Part shown: positions 9,481-18,135 of the stretch, piece after piece
How positions within the stretch are numbered: position 1 is the first letter of the stretch
Layout of the letters: each line of letters opens with the position of its first letter
NCBI RefSeq assembly: GCF_041154455.1
Contig: NZ_AP028664.1
Location: 3,659,001 to 3,723,000, forward strand
Source of the DNA: Variovorax sp. V213
Lineage (GTDB): Bacteria > Pseudomonadota > Gammaproteobacteria > Burkholderiales > Burkholderiaceae_C
Length of the DNA: 64,000 nucleotides
Reading direction: 5' to 3'
The notes under the pieces: model-generated
Seen by the model: the letters and a program-made list of their open reading frames with translations, nothing else
What the model was told of the DNA's origin: nothing
Databases searched by the model: none
Made by a program: the position numbers and the translations under genes

Positions 9481-10647
9481 TCAGGGAACCAGCTTCCACT
9501 GGCCCTTTTCAAGCTTCACGACCACGCGCGAACGCTCGTCCGACCCATAGCGATCGTTCGGCTTGAAGTTGTAGACGCTGTGCGTTCCCACCAGCTCGCG
9601 GGTAGCCACGATGGCGTCGCGGAGAGCGAGGCGGAACTGCGGCGTGCCGGGCTCGGCCTTGGTGGCGAGCGCGCGCTGCGCCGCGTCGAGGTACAGCAGC
9701 CAGGCATCGAAGCTGTAGGCCGAGAAGGCATCGGTCGGCGGCGCGCCGTTGGCCTTCTGGTAGGCGGCGCGGAAGTCCATGGACACCTTGCGGATCGGGT
9801 TCTCGCTCGGCAGCTGCTCGGCCACGATCACCGGGCCGGTGGGTGCGAGCAGGCCTTCGACCGAAGCACCGCCCACGCGCACGAAATCGGGGTTGATCAG
9901 CGCATGCATGCCGTAGATCTGGCCCTTGTAGCCGCGCTCCGCGAGCGCCAGGTAAGGCAGCGCGCCGGGCGTGCCCGAGGTGCCGGTGATCACCGCGTCG
10001 GGGCGCAACGCGACGATCTTCAGCACCTGCCCCGTCACGGACGAATCGGCGCGCGCATAGCGCTCGTTCGACACGATCTTGATGCCGGCCGGCTCCGCGC
10101 TCTTCTGCAGCGCGTCGTACACCAGGTCACCCCAGGCGTCGGAGAAGCCGATATAGCCGACCGTCTTCACGCCCGACTTCTTCATGCGCTCGACCACCGC
10201 GCTCACCATCAATGGCGCAGGCTGCGGCAACGTGACCATCCATGCGCCCTCCTCGCCCGGCAGGTTGGCGTTGGCGATCGAGATCAGCGGCGTCTTGGTT
10301 TCGCGCGCCACGCCGGCAATGGCCAGCGCACCGGGCGAGCCTGCGGTGCCAATGATGACGTCGACCTTGTCCTCGTCGATCATCTTGCGGGCGTTGCGCG
10401 CGGCCGTGGACGGGTCGGACGCATCGTCGAGCTGCACCAGCTGGATCTTGCGGCCGCCCACCTCCGACTTGTAGGCGAGCGCCGCCTTCATGCCCTTCTC
10501 ATAGGGGATGCCGAGCGACGACACCGGCCCCGACAGCGAGGTGATGAAACCGACCTTGAGATCGGCCGCCCACGCACCCGCGGCGCTCAGGGCGCCGAGG
10601 CCCATGGCAATGCCCGCGAGGGCACGGAATCGGTTCAGGACTTTCAT
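9481..10647 (-). CDS. Periplasmic substrate-binding protein, HAAT family (copy 3)
   Basis: A 388-residue exported LivK-like binding protein with a signal peptide cleaved after AWA near residue 27. It forms a tandem pair with copy 2. Blocks such as VSNERYARADSSVTGQVLKI are almost the same in all three copies, showing recent duplication. The three mature N-termini (ADLKVG or ADLKIG) are also nearly identical. It probably delivers a ligand related to that of the other two copies to the single LivH/LivM-G/LivF transporter. Confidence 0.92.
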   Translation of the reverse strand: MKVLNRFRALAGIAMGLGALSAAGAWAADLKVGFITSLSGPVSSLGIPYEKGMKAALAYKSEVGGRKIQLVQLDDASDPSTAARNARKMIDEDKVDVIIGTAGSPGALAIAGVARETKTPLISIANANLPGEEGAWMVTLPQPAPLMVSAVVERMKKSGVKTVGYIGFSDAWGDLVYDALQKSAEPAGIKIVSNERYARADSSVTGQVLKIVALRPDAVITGTSGTPGALPYLALAERGYKGQIYGMHALINPDFVRVGGASVEGLLAPTGPVIVAEQLPSENPIRKVSMDFRAAYQKANGAPPTDAFSAYSFDAWLLYLDAAQRALATKAEPGTPQFRLALRDAIVATRELVGTHSVYNFKPNDRYGSDERSRVVVKLEKGQWKLVP

Positions 10648-10694
10648 GGCGATGCTCCAGAAGTGTTGGATGAACGAGAAGAACGCTGAAAAAA

Positions 10695-11426
10695 CTAGAG
10701 GGCGAGACTGCCGACACTGGTGCCGCCGCAGACGTAGAGAACCTGCCCGGTGATGAAGCTGCTGTCCGGGTCGGCAAAGAAGCGCACGGCGCGTGCCACG
10801 TCGGCCGATTCGCCAAGGCGCTTGACGGGCACGGAGGCCGCGAGCGAGCGCTCCTTCTCGCTGCCTGCCTCGACCACGTCGTAGAACATGTCGGTGCGAA
10901 TCGGACCGGGCGCCACCACGTTCACCGTGATGCCGTCCGCGGCGAGTTCGAGCGCCCAGGTGCGCGCCATGCCCAGCATGCCGGCCTTGGTGGCGGAATA
11001 GCTGGTGCGCGTGGCAAGGCCCAGCGCCGCGCGCGACGACAGCAGCACCACGCGGCCGAAGCGCTGTGCGCGCATCGCAGGCAAAGCGCCTTGCACCAGC
11101 TGGATCGCGCAGCCCAAGTGCAGGTCGACCAGCGCGTCGAGATCATCGAGCTTCACTTCGGGCAGCAGCGCGGCGCGGATCACGCCCGCGTTGTGGACGA
11201 TGGTGGTCGGCGCAAAGCGGTCGACCAGTTCGCGCACCGCCTCGCCGGTCGCTGCCCGGTCGCTCAGGTCGACCTCGATGCTGTGCAGCTTCGGATGGTC
11301 GATCTCGGCCTTGCGGCGTGCGAGCGAGATCACTTCGTAGCCCTGCGCGAGCAGGTCTTCGCAGATCGCCTTGCCGATGCCGGCGCTGCCGCCGGTGACG
11401 GCTGCGACCTTGAGCGCCGCGCTCAT
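10695..11426 (-). CDS. Short-chain dehydrogenase/reductase
   Basis: A 243-residue classical SDR with the cofactor motif TGGSAGIG near residue 10, the NAG block in IVHNAGV, and a complete catalytic site: the SSRAALG serine and YSATK (Tyr-x3-Lys). It would interconvert a secondary alcohol and a ketone with NAD(P). The start overlaps the cyclase-family gene stop by 4 bp. If the auxin route passes through free dioxindole, this intact SDR is the best candidate for oxidising it to isatin; that is inference from context. Contrast the fused SDR at 12250-13503, which lacks the catalytic tyrosine. Confidence 0.92.
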   Translation of the reverse strand: MSAALKVAAVTGGSAGIGKAICEDLLAQGYEVISLARRKAEIDHPKLHSIEVDLSDRAATGEAVRELVDRFAPTTIVHNAGVIRAALLPEVKLDDLDALVDLHLGCAIQLVQGALPAMRAQRFGRVVLLSSRAALGLATRTSYSATKAGMLGMARTWALELAADGITVNVVAPGPIRTDMFYDVVEAGSEKERSLAASVPVKRLGESADVARAVRFFADPDSSFITGQVLYVCGGTSVGSLAL

Positions 11427-12235
11427 GCGGAAGCCCCGACCAGGGCCAGCACACGCAGCGGACTGCCGCTGCCCTTCTCGATCTTCAGCGGCGGGCAGAT
11501 CAGCACCGCGCCGGAAGGCGGCAGCAGGTCGAGGTTGCTCAGGCACTGCAACCCGTACCGCCCTGCACCATGCATGTAGTAGTGGCACGGATACGGCGGC
11601 CGCAGGTGGTAGCCCTGCCCCGCATCGGTGCCGATGGCTTCCGAGCCGAAGCCCAGCACGTCGCGCTGCTCCACCAGGAAGCGCACGGCCTCGGTGCTCG
11701 GGCCGGGCGTGTGCTGGCCGGTCTCGTCGAAATTCTGGTACGCCTCGGGGTCGCTGCGCTTGGACCAGTCGGTGCGCATCAGCACCCACGCGCCTTTGGG
11801 GATGCGGCCATGCGCCGCTTCGTAGCGCTCGATGTCGGCCACGCTCAGCAGGTAGTCATCGTTTGCCTGCACGTCGGCCGAGCAGTCGATCACGCAGGCC
11901 GGCGCCACGAAATGCTGCACGGGAATCGTGTCGACCGAGTTGTTCGGCAGGTCGCGGCCCGAGATCCAGTGGATCGGTGCATCGAAGTGCGTGCCCGTGT
12001 GCTCGCCGCAGGAAAAATTGTTCCAGTACCAGCCCGGGCCGCGCTCGTCGTACTTCGACACTTCCTCGATGCGGAAGGGCCAGCACTGGCCCATCTCGGG
12101 CGGCAGGGCGATCTGCGGGAACTCGGGCGTGAGTGTCTGCGTGAGGTCGATCACGCGGATGCGGCCGCTCGCCATCGCGGTCACCAGGCCGCCGAGAATT
12201 TCGGCGGCGGACATCGGTTCGGTGGTTGTCGTCAT
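11423..12235 (-). CDS. Cyclase-family metal-dependent hydrolase, isatin-hydrolase-like
   Basis: A 270-residue protein with the metal-binding signature HTGTHFDAPIHW at residues 79-90 (His79, His83, Asp85), the hallmark of the cyclase superfamily that includes kynurenine formamidase (KynB) and Mn-dependent isatin hydrolase. It is longer than the 216-residue KynB at 57405-58055 and clearly a separate lineage. Both enzymes open an amide bond next to an aromatic ring. In this context, hydrolysis of isatin to isatinate (2-aminobenzoylformate) is the most economical role, since the operon also encodes a 2-oxoacid oxidoreductase. The start is at MTTTTEPM; the longer open frame overlaps the neighbouring gene. 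Confidence 0.85.
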   Translation of the reverse strand: MTTTTEPMSAAEILGGLVTAMASGRIRVIDLTQTLTPEFPQIALPPEMGQCWPFRIEEVSKYDERGPGWYWNNFSCGEHTGTHFDAPIHWISGRDLPNNSVDTIPVQHFVAPACVIDCSADVQANDDYLLSVADIERYEAAHGRIPKGAWVLMRTDWSKRSDPEAYQNFDETGQHTPGPSTEAVRFLVEQRDVLGFGSEAIGTDAGQGYHLRPPYPCHYYMHGAGRYGLQCLSNLDLLPPSGAVLICPPLKIEKGSGSPLRVLALVGASA

Positions 12236-12249
12236 CGTGTGCTCCTGTC

Positions 12250-13503
12250 TCAGCCGCCGGCCGCCAACTCGCGCTCCAGAACCTTGGGGTTCTCGCGCCA
12301 GCGCTCCAGCCATTCCTGCGCCACGTCGCCCGGATAGACGTCTTCCACGCCATCGCGCAGCGCCTTCACCATGGCATTGGCGAGCGCGGTTGGCGCCAGC
12401 TTGGGCGGCGGCGTGTGCTGGTTCCACTCGTCGTCGATAGGCCCCGGGAACACGTTGATCACGCGGATACCGGCGGGCCGCATCTCGGCGCGCAGGCACT
12501 GCGCGAGCGAATGCGCCGCCGCCTTCGAGGCGCTGAAGGTGCCGTGCGGCGGAAAGTTGCTGAGCGCGTAGATCGACAGCAGGTTGACCCAGGCCGTGGC
12601 GCCCGTCGCGCCATCGGCCGAGCGGCCCTTGAGCGCGGGGCCGAACTCCTGTGCCAGGCGAAGCAGGCCGAAGTAGTTGATGTCCATCTCGGCCTTGGCC
12701 ACGTCGGTGCCACGGCGCGCGCCGATGCCGAAGGTGCGGTGCACCTCGGCGTTGTTGATCACGATATCGACCTTGCCGCCGATCGAGCCCGCGAGCTCTG
12801 TCACCTGACGGCCGTTGGTCAGGTCGAGTGGCACCAGCGTCACCTGCGGCAGTGCCGAGATGTCGTCCAGGCCGCCGCCCATCTTCTTCCAGTGCTCGGC
12901 ATGGCCGACCCAGACGATGTCGGCGCCGGCCTTGACCAGCGCGCGCACGATGGCCTGGCCCACCTCGGTCTTGCCGTCGGTCACCAGCGCCTTGCGGAAC
13001 TTGGGGTCGCTGGTCATTTCACGGAGCATCTTGTCGTCGGCCATATGGGCACTCCCTTCGTTCGGAAAACCAATGAGGACGGCCTGGCCCGCGCGGTCGA
13101 GCCGGGCGCCGACGCGCACGCGCGTGGGCGCATCGCCGACCTCGCCATGCAGATGGACCATGAGCGTGGGCCCGGCATCCAGATGCACCAGGCCCAGCCG
13201 CCAGGGCAGCCGCTCGCGGAAGAACAGGTCGTTGCTGTGATGCAGCGTGGTGCTGCCGAGCAGCTCGCCCTCGCCGCTCTGCTGGCGCCAGCGCAAGGCG
13301 GCGGAGAGGCACTTGTGGCAGACCTCGCGCGGCGGGTACTGCACGGTGCCGCAGTTGTTGCAGGTCTGAAGTTCGAAGCGGCCTTCGGCAGCGGCGGCCG
13401 TGAGGCCAAGCGCCACGCGGCCGCGCGCGCCGGGTGGCAGGTTCATCTGCCGGGTGCGCAGCACCGGGTTCTTGCGCGGGGGGCGCATCAGAGGCATCGT
13501 CAT
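12250..13503 (-). CDS. DUF35 Zn-ribbon/OB-fold protein fused to a degenerate SDR
   Basis: A single 417-residue frame with two parts. Residues about 1-150 are a DUF35-type acyl-CoA-associated domain: a zinc ribbon with Cys48, Cys51, Cys62 and Cys65, followed by an OB-fold. Residues about 154-417 are SDR-like, but the cofactor motif is TDGKTEVG (175-182) rather than TGxxxGIG, the NNAG block is NNAE, and the catalytic YxxxK is FSASK with Phe323 in place of Tyr. The serine (310) and Lys327 remain. An AAGGGAG ribosome-binding site stands 8 bases before an in-frame ATG at 13044, so the SDR part may also be made alone (264 residues). The start overlaps the thiolase-like gene stop by 4 bp. DUF35 proteins usually pair with thiolase-like enzymes, as here. 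Confidence 0.85.
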   Translation of the reverse strand: MTMPLMRPPRKNPVLRTRQMNLPPGARGRVALGLTAAAAEGRFELQTCNNCGTVQYPPREVCHKCLSAALRWRQQSGEGELLGSTTLHHSNDLFFRERLPWRLGLVHLDAGPTLMVHLHGEVGDAPTRVRVGARLDRAGQAVLIGFPNEGSAHMADDKMLREMTSDPKFRKALVTDGKTEVGQAIVRALVKAGADIVWVGHAEHWKKMGGGLDDISALPQVTLVPLDLTNGRQVTELAGSIGGKVDIVINNAEVHRTFGIGARRGTDVAKAEMDINYFGLLRLAQEFGPALKGRSADGATGATAWVNLLSIYALSNFPPHGTFSASKAAAHSLAQCLRAEMRPAGIRVINVFPGPIDDEWNQHTPPPKLAPTALANAMVKALRDGVEDVYPGDVAQEWLERWRENPKVLERELAAGG

Positions 13504-14672
13504 GCCGGTCTCCCCAAGATGACGGCGCCCGTACACAGGCAACGGTCGTAATTGACCATGCCGAAACCGGCGACAAGGCCCAGCTGCGCATCGGGCACGG
13601 CGCGTTGTCCGGCCTGGCCGGTCAGCTGGCGGATCGCCTCGACCATGCCGAGGAAGCCGCCGGCCGCGCCGGCCTGCCCCGCCGAGAGCTGTCCACCGCC
13701 CGTGTTGTTCGGAAAGCTGCCATCGAAGGTCATGGTGTGCGACTGCACGAAGGCCGAGCCCTCGCCCTTCTCACAGAAGCCCAGGTCTTCGAATTGCATC
13801 ATCACGATCACCGGGTAGTCGTCGTAGGTTTGCACGAAGTCGAGCGCGGCGGGCTGTACGCCGGCCTGCGCGTACAGGTCGTCGCGGTCCTTGCGCCAAC
13901 CGCCCTGCACCATCACCGGGTCGTCGGCATAGGCGTTGTGGCGCTCGATGGCACCGCGGATCACGACGTGCGCCAGGCCCAGGTCGCGCGCACGCTCCTC
14001 GCTCATCACGAGGAAGGCGTCGGCGCCCGCGCAGGGCATCACGCAGTCGAACAGGTGGATCGGGTCGGAGATCGGCCGCGCGGCCATGTATTCCTCGAGC
14101 GTCAGCGCCTTCTTGAACATCGCATCCGGGTTGCCCAGCGCGTTGGTGCGCTGATCCACGCAGATGCGGCCGAAGTCCTCGCGTTTCGCGCCGTAGGTGC
14201 GCATGTAATTGGCAGTGATGAAGGCGAAGATCGAGTTCGGCCCACCGGATCCGTAGGGATAACTCGCATCGCGCGCAAAGTTGCTGAAGCTGCCGAGCGT
14301 CTGGCGAAAAGAGTCGACATGGTTGGTGTCGGCGCCCACGCAGGCCACGATGTCGGCATCGCCCGCCTGCACCGCCCGCGCGGCGCGGCGCAGGCACATC
14401 ACGCCCGAGGCGCCGCCGGTGGGCACGTGGTCGAGCCAGCGCGGCGACAGGCCCAGGTGCTGCGTGACGCCTACGGCCGTGTCGGGAGCGAGCGAGAAAC
14501 TGCTGAGACAGAGGCCGTCGATCTGCTCCTTGGCCACGCCGCTGGCATCGACCAGCGCCTCGATGGCCTGCCCGATGAACCAGTGCGCGGTGCGCGTGGA
14601 GTAGCGCACATAGGGCACGGTGACCGGCACGGCCACCGCGACGCCTTCGTAGGAGAGTCGTCGTCTTGTCAT
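13500..14672 (-). CDS. Thiolase-like protein (SCP2/Ltp family), possible acyl-CoA aldolase
   Basis: A 390-residue thiolase-superfamily protein. In the region that holds the nucleophilic cysteine of true thiolases it reads TGGASGVMCL, with no cysteine at the expected place. The C-terminal CxG motif is present (CLCTGA). The block GGGQLSAGQAGAAGG is typical of the lipid-transfer-protein-like branch. Members of that branch that work with DUF35 partners, such as Ltp2 of steroid side-chain breakdown, are retro-aldolases acting on beta-hydroxyacyl-CoA. The next gene encodes a DUF35 protein. I infer a retro-aldol cleavage that releases acetyl-CoA from a 3-hydroxy-oxindole-acetyl-CoA; ordinary thiolysis is the alternative. 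It is coupled to both neighbours by 4-bp overlaps. Confidence 0.87.
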   Translation of the reverse strand: MTRRRLSYEGVAVAVPVTVPYVRYSTRTAHWFIGQAIEALVDASGVAKEQIDGLCLSSFSLAPDTAVGVTQHLGLSPRWLDHVPTGGASGVMCLRRAARAVQAGDADIVACVGADTNHVDSFRQTLGSFSNFARDASYPYGSGGPNSIFAFITANYMRTYGAKREDFGRICVDQRTNALGNPDAMFKKALTLEEYMAARPISDPIHLFDCVMPCAGADAFLVMSEERARDLGLAHVVIRGAIERHNAYADDPVMVQGGWRKDRDDLYAQAGVQPAALDFVQTYDDYPVIVMMQFEDLGFCEKGEGSAFVQSHTMTFDGSFPNNTGGGQLSAGQAGAAGGFLGMVEAIRQLTGQAGQRAVPDAQLGLVAGFGMVNYDRCLCTGAVILGRPA

Positions 14673-16306
14673 GCCTGCCTCTTTTTCATCGAACGGGTGT
14701 CGATGCAGTGGCTCTGCCCCGGCAGGGACAGGGCCAATTCGCGCAACCGACCGCGCTGGATTTTTTGCGAGGACGTGAGCGGCAGCGCATCGACGAAAGC
14801 CACGTAGCCCGGCGCCTTGTAATAGGCCAGTTGCGACAGTGCGTGCTCGACGATGCTGGCGGCGAGGGCTGCCCGCTGCGATGCGTTCGTGCCTTCGCGC
14901 ATCACGATGCAAGCCAGCACCTCGTCGCCGCGCACCGCATCGGGTGTGGCAGCCACGGCCGAGGTTTTCACGGCGGGATGCTGGTTGAGCACGCTTTCGA
15001 CCTCGACGGCCGAGATGTTCTCGCCGCTGCGGCGGATCACGTTCTTCTTGCGATCGACGAAGAAGAAGTTGCCTTCGGCATCGCGGCGCACCAGGTCACC
15101 GGTGTGGAACCAGCCGTCGGCCCAGGCCTCGCGCGTGGCTTCCTCGTCCTTCAGATAGCCGGAGAAGAAGTAGCGCCTCGGATCGTCGCCAGCCGAGCGC
15201 ACGAGCAGTTCGCCCGGTGCGTCGATGCCAACGTCGTTGCCATCCTCGCCCACGAGGCGGATCTGAACAAAATCTTCCTGCCGCCCGAAGCAGCTCGTGC
15301 CCACGAGGCGCGGTTCGCGGTTGGCCATGATGCAGGCGGCCGCACCGGTCTCGGTCATGGCCCAGGCCTCGACCAGCGGGAAGCCGAAGCGCTCTTCGAA
15401 CGGCGCGTGGTTCTTGCGGTCCACACCGGCGCCGAAGCCCCAGCGGATCGCGTGGTCGCGGTCGGCCCCCGACGCGGGCGCCGAAAGCAGCATCGCCGGC
15501 ATCACGCCGAGGTAGTGCGCGATGGTCGCTCCGCTCTCACGCGCGCTTGCCAGCCAGGTCTTCGGATGGAAGCGGTCGAGCTGCACCAGGCAGCCGCCCG
15601 CGACCAGCACCACCATGGTGGAGAAGGCCATTGCGTTCATGTGGTTGAGCGGCAGTGGCGTGATGACGCGCTCGGTATCGCGGCGGATGCTGCACACGCC
15701 GTCGAGCGCGGCATACCACTCGCCGGCGCGCAGGAAGTAGGCATTTCCGAGGATGCAGCCCTTGGGGCGTCCGGTGGTGCCGGAGGTGTAAAGCAGGCCG
15801 CATTCGGTGTCGGCGCCGATGGGCTCATGAGCGCGCGGCGCGGTGGTCCTTGCGCTCGGCACCGCGTCGTCAGGCCCCATCGTCTCGAAGGCCACGCCGG
15901 CCTGTGCGGCCGCGGCGCGCAGGTCGGCACTGCGCTCGGGCAGCGTCACGGCCAGGCCGATCTCGCTGTGGCCGATCAGGTAGACCAGTTCGGCCGAGCG
16001 CATCTCTGCATTGATCGGCACCACGCTCACGCCCAGGGCATTGAGTGCGAACCAGTGGAACAGGAAGGCCGGCCGGTTCTCGAGCAGCAGGCCGACGCGG
16101 TGGCCGTGCCCATAGCCGGCCTGCGCATAGGCCGCGCGCAGCCGCTCGACCTCGGCCGCAGCCTCGCCCCAGCGAACGGCGCCAGCCGCGATGCCGTAGG
16201 CCACCGCGGTCACCGATTCGGTGAACAAAAACTCGGCCGCTGGCGTGCGCGCCGCAGTGGCCGTGAAGACTTGATGTACGGTGGCCTGGACGGTGGAGTC
16301 TTGCAT
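14669..16306 (-). CDS. AMP-dependent acyl/aryl-CoA synthetase (copy 2)
   Basis: A 545-residue ANL-family ligase with LLYTSGTTGRPKG in the first half, MTETGA, the FHTGDLV hinge region, RRSGENIS, and the C-terminal SSQKIQRGRLR containing the catalytic lysine. It is only moderately similar to copy 1 (94-1710). Its position, directly upstream of the thiolase-like and DUF35 genes and directly downstream of a Rieske pair, makes it the better candidate for activating the oxygenation product before C-C cleavage. Seven bases separate it from the beta subunit gene. Confidence 0.9.
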   Translation of the reverse strand: MQDSTVQATVHQVFTATAARTPAAEFLFTESVTAVAYGIAAGAVRWGEAAAEVERLRAAYAQAGYGHGHRVGLLLENRPAFLFHWFALNALGVSVVPINAEMRSAELVYLIGHSEIGLAVTLPERSADLRAAAAQAGVAFETMGPDDAVPSARTTAPRAHEPIGADTECGLLYTSGTTGRPKGCILGNAYFLRAGEWYAALDGVCSIRRDTERVITPLPLNHMNAMAFSTMVVLVAGGCLVQLDRFHPKTWLASARESGATIAHYLGVMPAMLLSAPASGADRDHAIRWGFGAGVDRKNHAPFEERFGFPLVEAWAMTETGAAACIMANREPRLVGTSCFGRQEDFVQIRLVGEDGNDVGIDAPGELLVRSAGDDPRRYFFSGYLKDEEATREAWADGWFHTGDLVRRDAEGNFFFVDRKKNVIRRSGENISAVEVESVLNQHPAVKTSAVAATPDAVRGDEVLACIVMREGTNASQRAALAASIVEHALSQLAYYKAPGYVAFVDALPLTSSQKIQRGRLRELALSLPGQSHCIDTRSMKKRQA

Positions 16307-16313
16307 CGCGTCC

Positions 16314-16802
16314 CTAGATGAAGAGCTGCACGGCCGGCAGGGCAGCGTCGCAGTTGAGCAGGTTGACGCGCTTGAGCGTCATGCGCAGCGCGCCGCCATG
16401 CACCGTGAGGTGATGGAAAAAGGTGCCGACATAGAACTGCAGTTCGTCGCCCTGCGATTCTGTGTAGTGGAATTCGGTGCGCACCACATAACGGTTGCTC
16501 CCGGCGTCGAACTGCTCGACCACCGGCACCTGCAGCAGGTGATGGCAGCGGCTCGCCGGCTGCTGGGAGAAGGCACGCGGACTCTTGAGGCGCTCGATGC
16601 GCAGGTCGCGCAGCAGCTTGTCCTCGTAGAGATGCGAGGTGTGGTTGATGCCGTCTTCCTGGTCGGGCACGAGCGGCACCCAGTAGAAGGCGTCGTCGGT
16701 GAAGAGCGCGTTCCACTCCTCGTAGCGGCGTGTGTCGAGCAGGCGCGCCTCGTTCACGACGAAGTCGATCAGGTCCTGGCGGGTGACTTCGGTGCCGGCC
16801 AT
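16314..16802 (-). CDS. Aromatic-ring-hydroxylating dioxygenase, small (beta) subunit, copy 2
   Basis: A 162-residue beta subunit with the same architecture as copy 1, including the LLDTRRYEEWNALFTDDAFY start region and the LPAVQLFI ending. The ATG shares one base with the alpha stop codon (TGATG arrangement), which fixes the start. It would form an alpha3beta3-type oxygenase with the protein from 16802-18115. Confidence 0.92.
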   Translation of the reverse strand: MAGTEVTRQDLIDFVVNEARLLDTRRYEEWNALFTDDAFYWVPLVPDQEDGINHTSHLYEDKLLRDLRIERLKSPRAFSQQPASRCHHLLQVPVVEQFDAGSNRYVVRTEFHYTESQGDELQFYVGTFFHHLTVHGGALRMTLKRVNLLNCDAALPAVQLFI

Positions 16803-18115
16803 CACATCGTCTCCGTCATGCGCTGGACCCAGCTGCGGTACTGGTTGCGCATCGGCAGCTCGTTGGTGCCGCCGGTCGTGATCTCGCCGCCCTTCAGCTC
16901 CGACGGGTCGTAGTCGCGGTGCAGGCTCACCCACTCGTTGCCGCTCGCGTGCAGGCCGGCCTGCATGCCGCGATACGCCTGCAGGTCGTCATGCCCCACC
17001 ACCGAAAACGGCGAGTTGATGAGCCGGTTGTACATGGTGGTGCGCTGCAGCAGTTCGGGCGGCGCGCCCTTGAGGCGGAAGGTCCAGCTCTCGATCAGCG
17101 TCTTGTCGGCCGAGATCGGCTTCACCACGCGGATCGCCTGGATCGCGCCCTTGATCGTGAGGTTCGGGTAGTACACCGTGTTGTGCCGCGCCATGCCAAG
17201 GATCTGCGCGGTCTTTTCCTCGCCGTAGCGCGCCTTCATGGCGTCGTCGTACGCGGGGATCGCCTTGTACTTGCTGTGGATGCTGAAGTGCACGCCCGTG
17301 AAGCTGTGACCGTGGTCGTAGGTGCGAATGCCCATGTCCTCGAAGAACTTGTAGTCGGACATGAAAGGCACGAACTGCTCCACCGCCATGGGCTTGGGCT
17401 CGTCCTCGGGCTTGTCGGCCCACATGCGCTTGGCGGTGCCGGCCGACGATTCGTGCGCCACCATCGGGTGCATGGTGTCGTTGAGGTTCTCCACGAACAT
17501 CTTCCAATTGCACTGGTGCATGAAACGGAGACACCCGCCCGCAATTTCGAGTTCGCCTTCGGGCGAACGGTCGGCCATGTTGTCGATGGAGCTCAGCGAA
17601 TCTCCGAAGTATTCGTCGAAGTCGGGCCCCGCGTCATTGATCTTCACGAAGATGAAGCCGCGGTAGCTGCGCACATGCTTCAGCGTGACGAGCCCCTTGG
17701 CCGATTCGCATTCGTGCAGCGCGGTGTTCTCGTAGCCGGTCTTGAGCGGAATCGCGAGCAGCGAGCCGTCGGTCTTGAAGGTCCAGGCGTGGTAGGGACA
17801 GCGAAAGAACTTGCCTGTGTTGCCGCAGGGCGCGCTCACCAGCCGCGAGCCCTTGTGGGCACAGCGGTTCATCATGGCGCGCACGCTGCCGTCGGTGTGG
17901 CGCACCACGATCAGCGGGCGGCCGGCAATCTCGTTGCTGATCCAGTCGCCCGACTTCGGCAGTTGGCTCTCGTGGCCCACGTAGTTCCAGGTGTTGGCGA
18001 AGAAGTGCTCTTGCTCGAGCTCGAACAGCTGCTGGCTGATGTACAGATCGCGATGAACGCGGTCGTTCTGTACCAGCGCGCGGACGGCTTCGGGGTTGTT
18101 TCGGTACGAGGTCAT
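16802..18115 (-). CDS. Rieske non-heme iron oxygenase, large (alpha) subunit, copy 2
   Basis: A 437-residue catalytic subunit with Rieske ligands Cys85/His87 and Cys106/His109, and iron ligands His216 and His221 in NDTMHPMVAH. It is the paralogue next to the reductase gene, hence the likelier primary oxygenase of the pathway. The expected reaction in an iad-type route is dioxygenation of IAA to a dioxindole-acetate. The start MTSYRNN matches the start of copy 1 (MTSYRHH), so the longer open frame upstream is rejected. It lies 20 bp downstream of the reductase gene. Confidence 0.93.
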   Translation of the reverse strand: MTSYRNNPEAVRALVQNDRVHRDLYISQQLFELEQEHFFANTWNYVGHESQLPKSGDWISNEIAGRPLIVVRHTDGSVRAMMNRCAHKGSRLVSAPCGNTGKFFRCPYHAWTFKTDGSLLAIPLKTGYENTALHECESAKGLVTLKHVRSYRGFIFVKINDAGPDFDEYFGDSLSSIDNMADRSPEGELEIAGGCLRFMHQCNWKMFVENLNDTMHPMVAHESSAGTAKRMWADKPEDEPKPMAVEQFVPFMSDYKFFEDMGIRTYDHGHSFTGVHFSIHSKYKAIPAYDDAMKARYGEEKTAQILGMARHNTVYYPNLTIKGAIQAIRVVKPISADKTLIESWTFRLKGAPPELLQRTTMYNRLINSPFSVVGHDDLQAYRGMQAGLHASGNEWVSLHRDYDPSELKGGEITTGGTNELPMRNQYRSWVQRMTETM

Positions 18116-18135
18116 GGTGCTCGTGGCTCCTTGCT

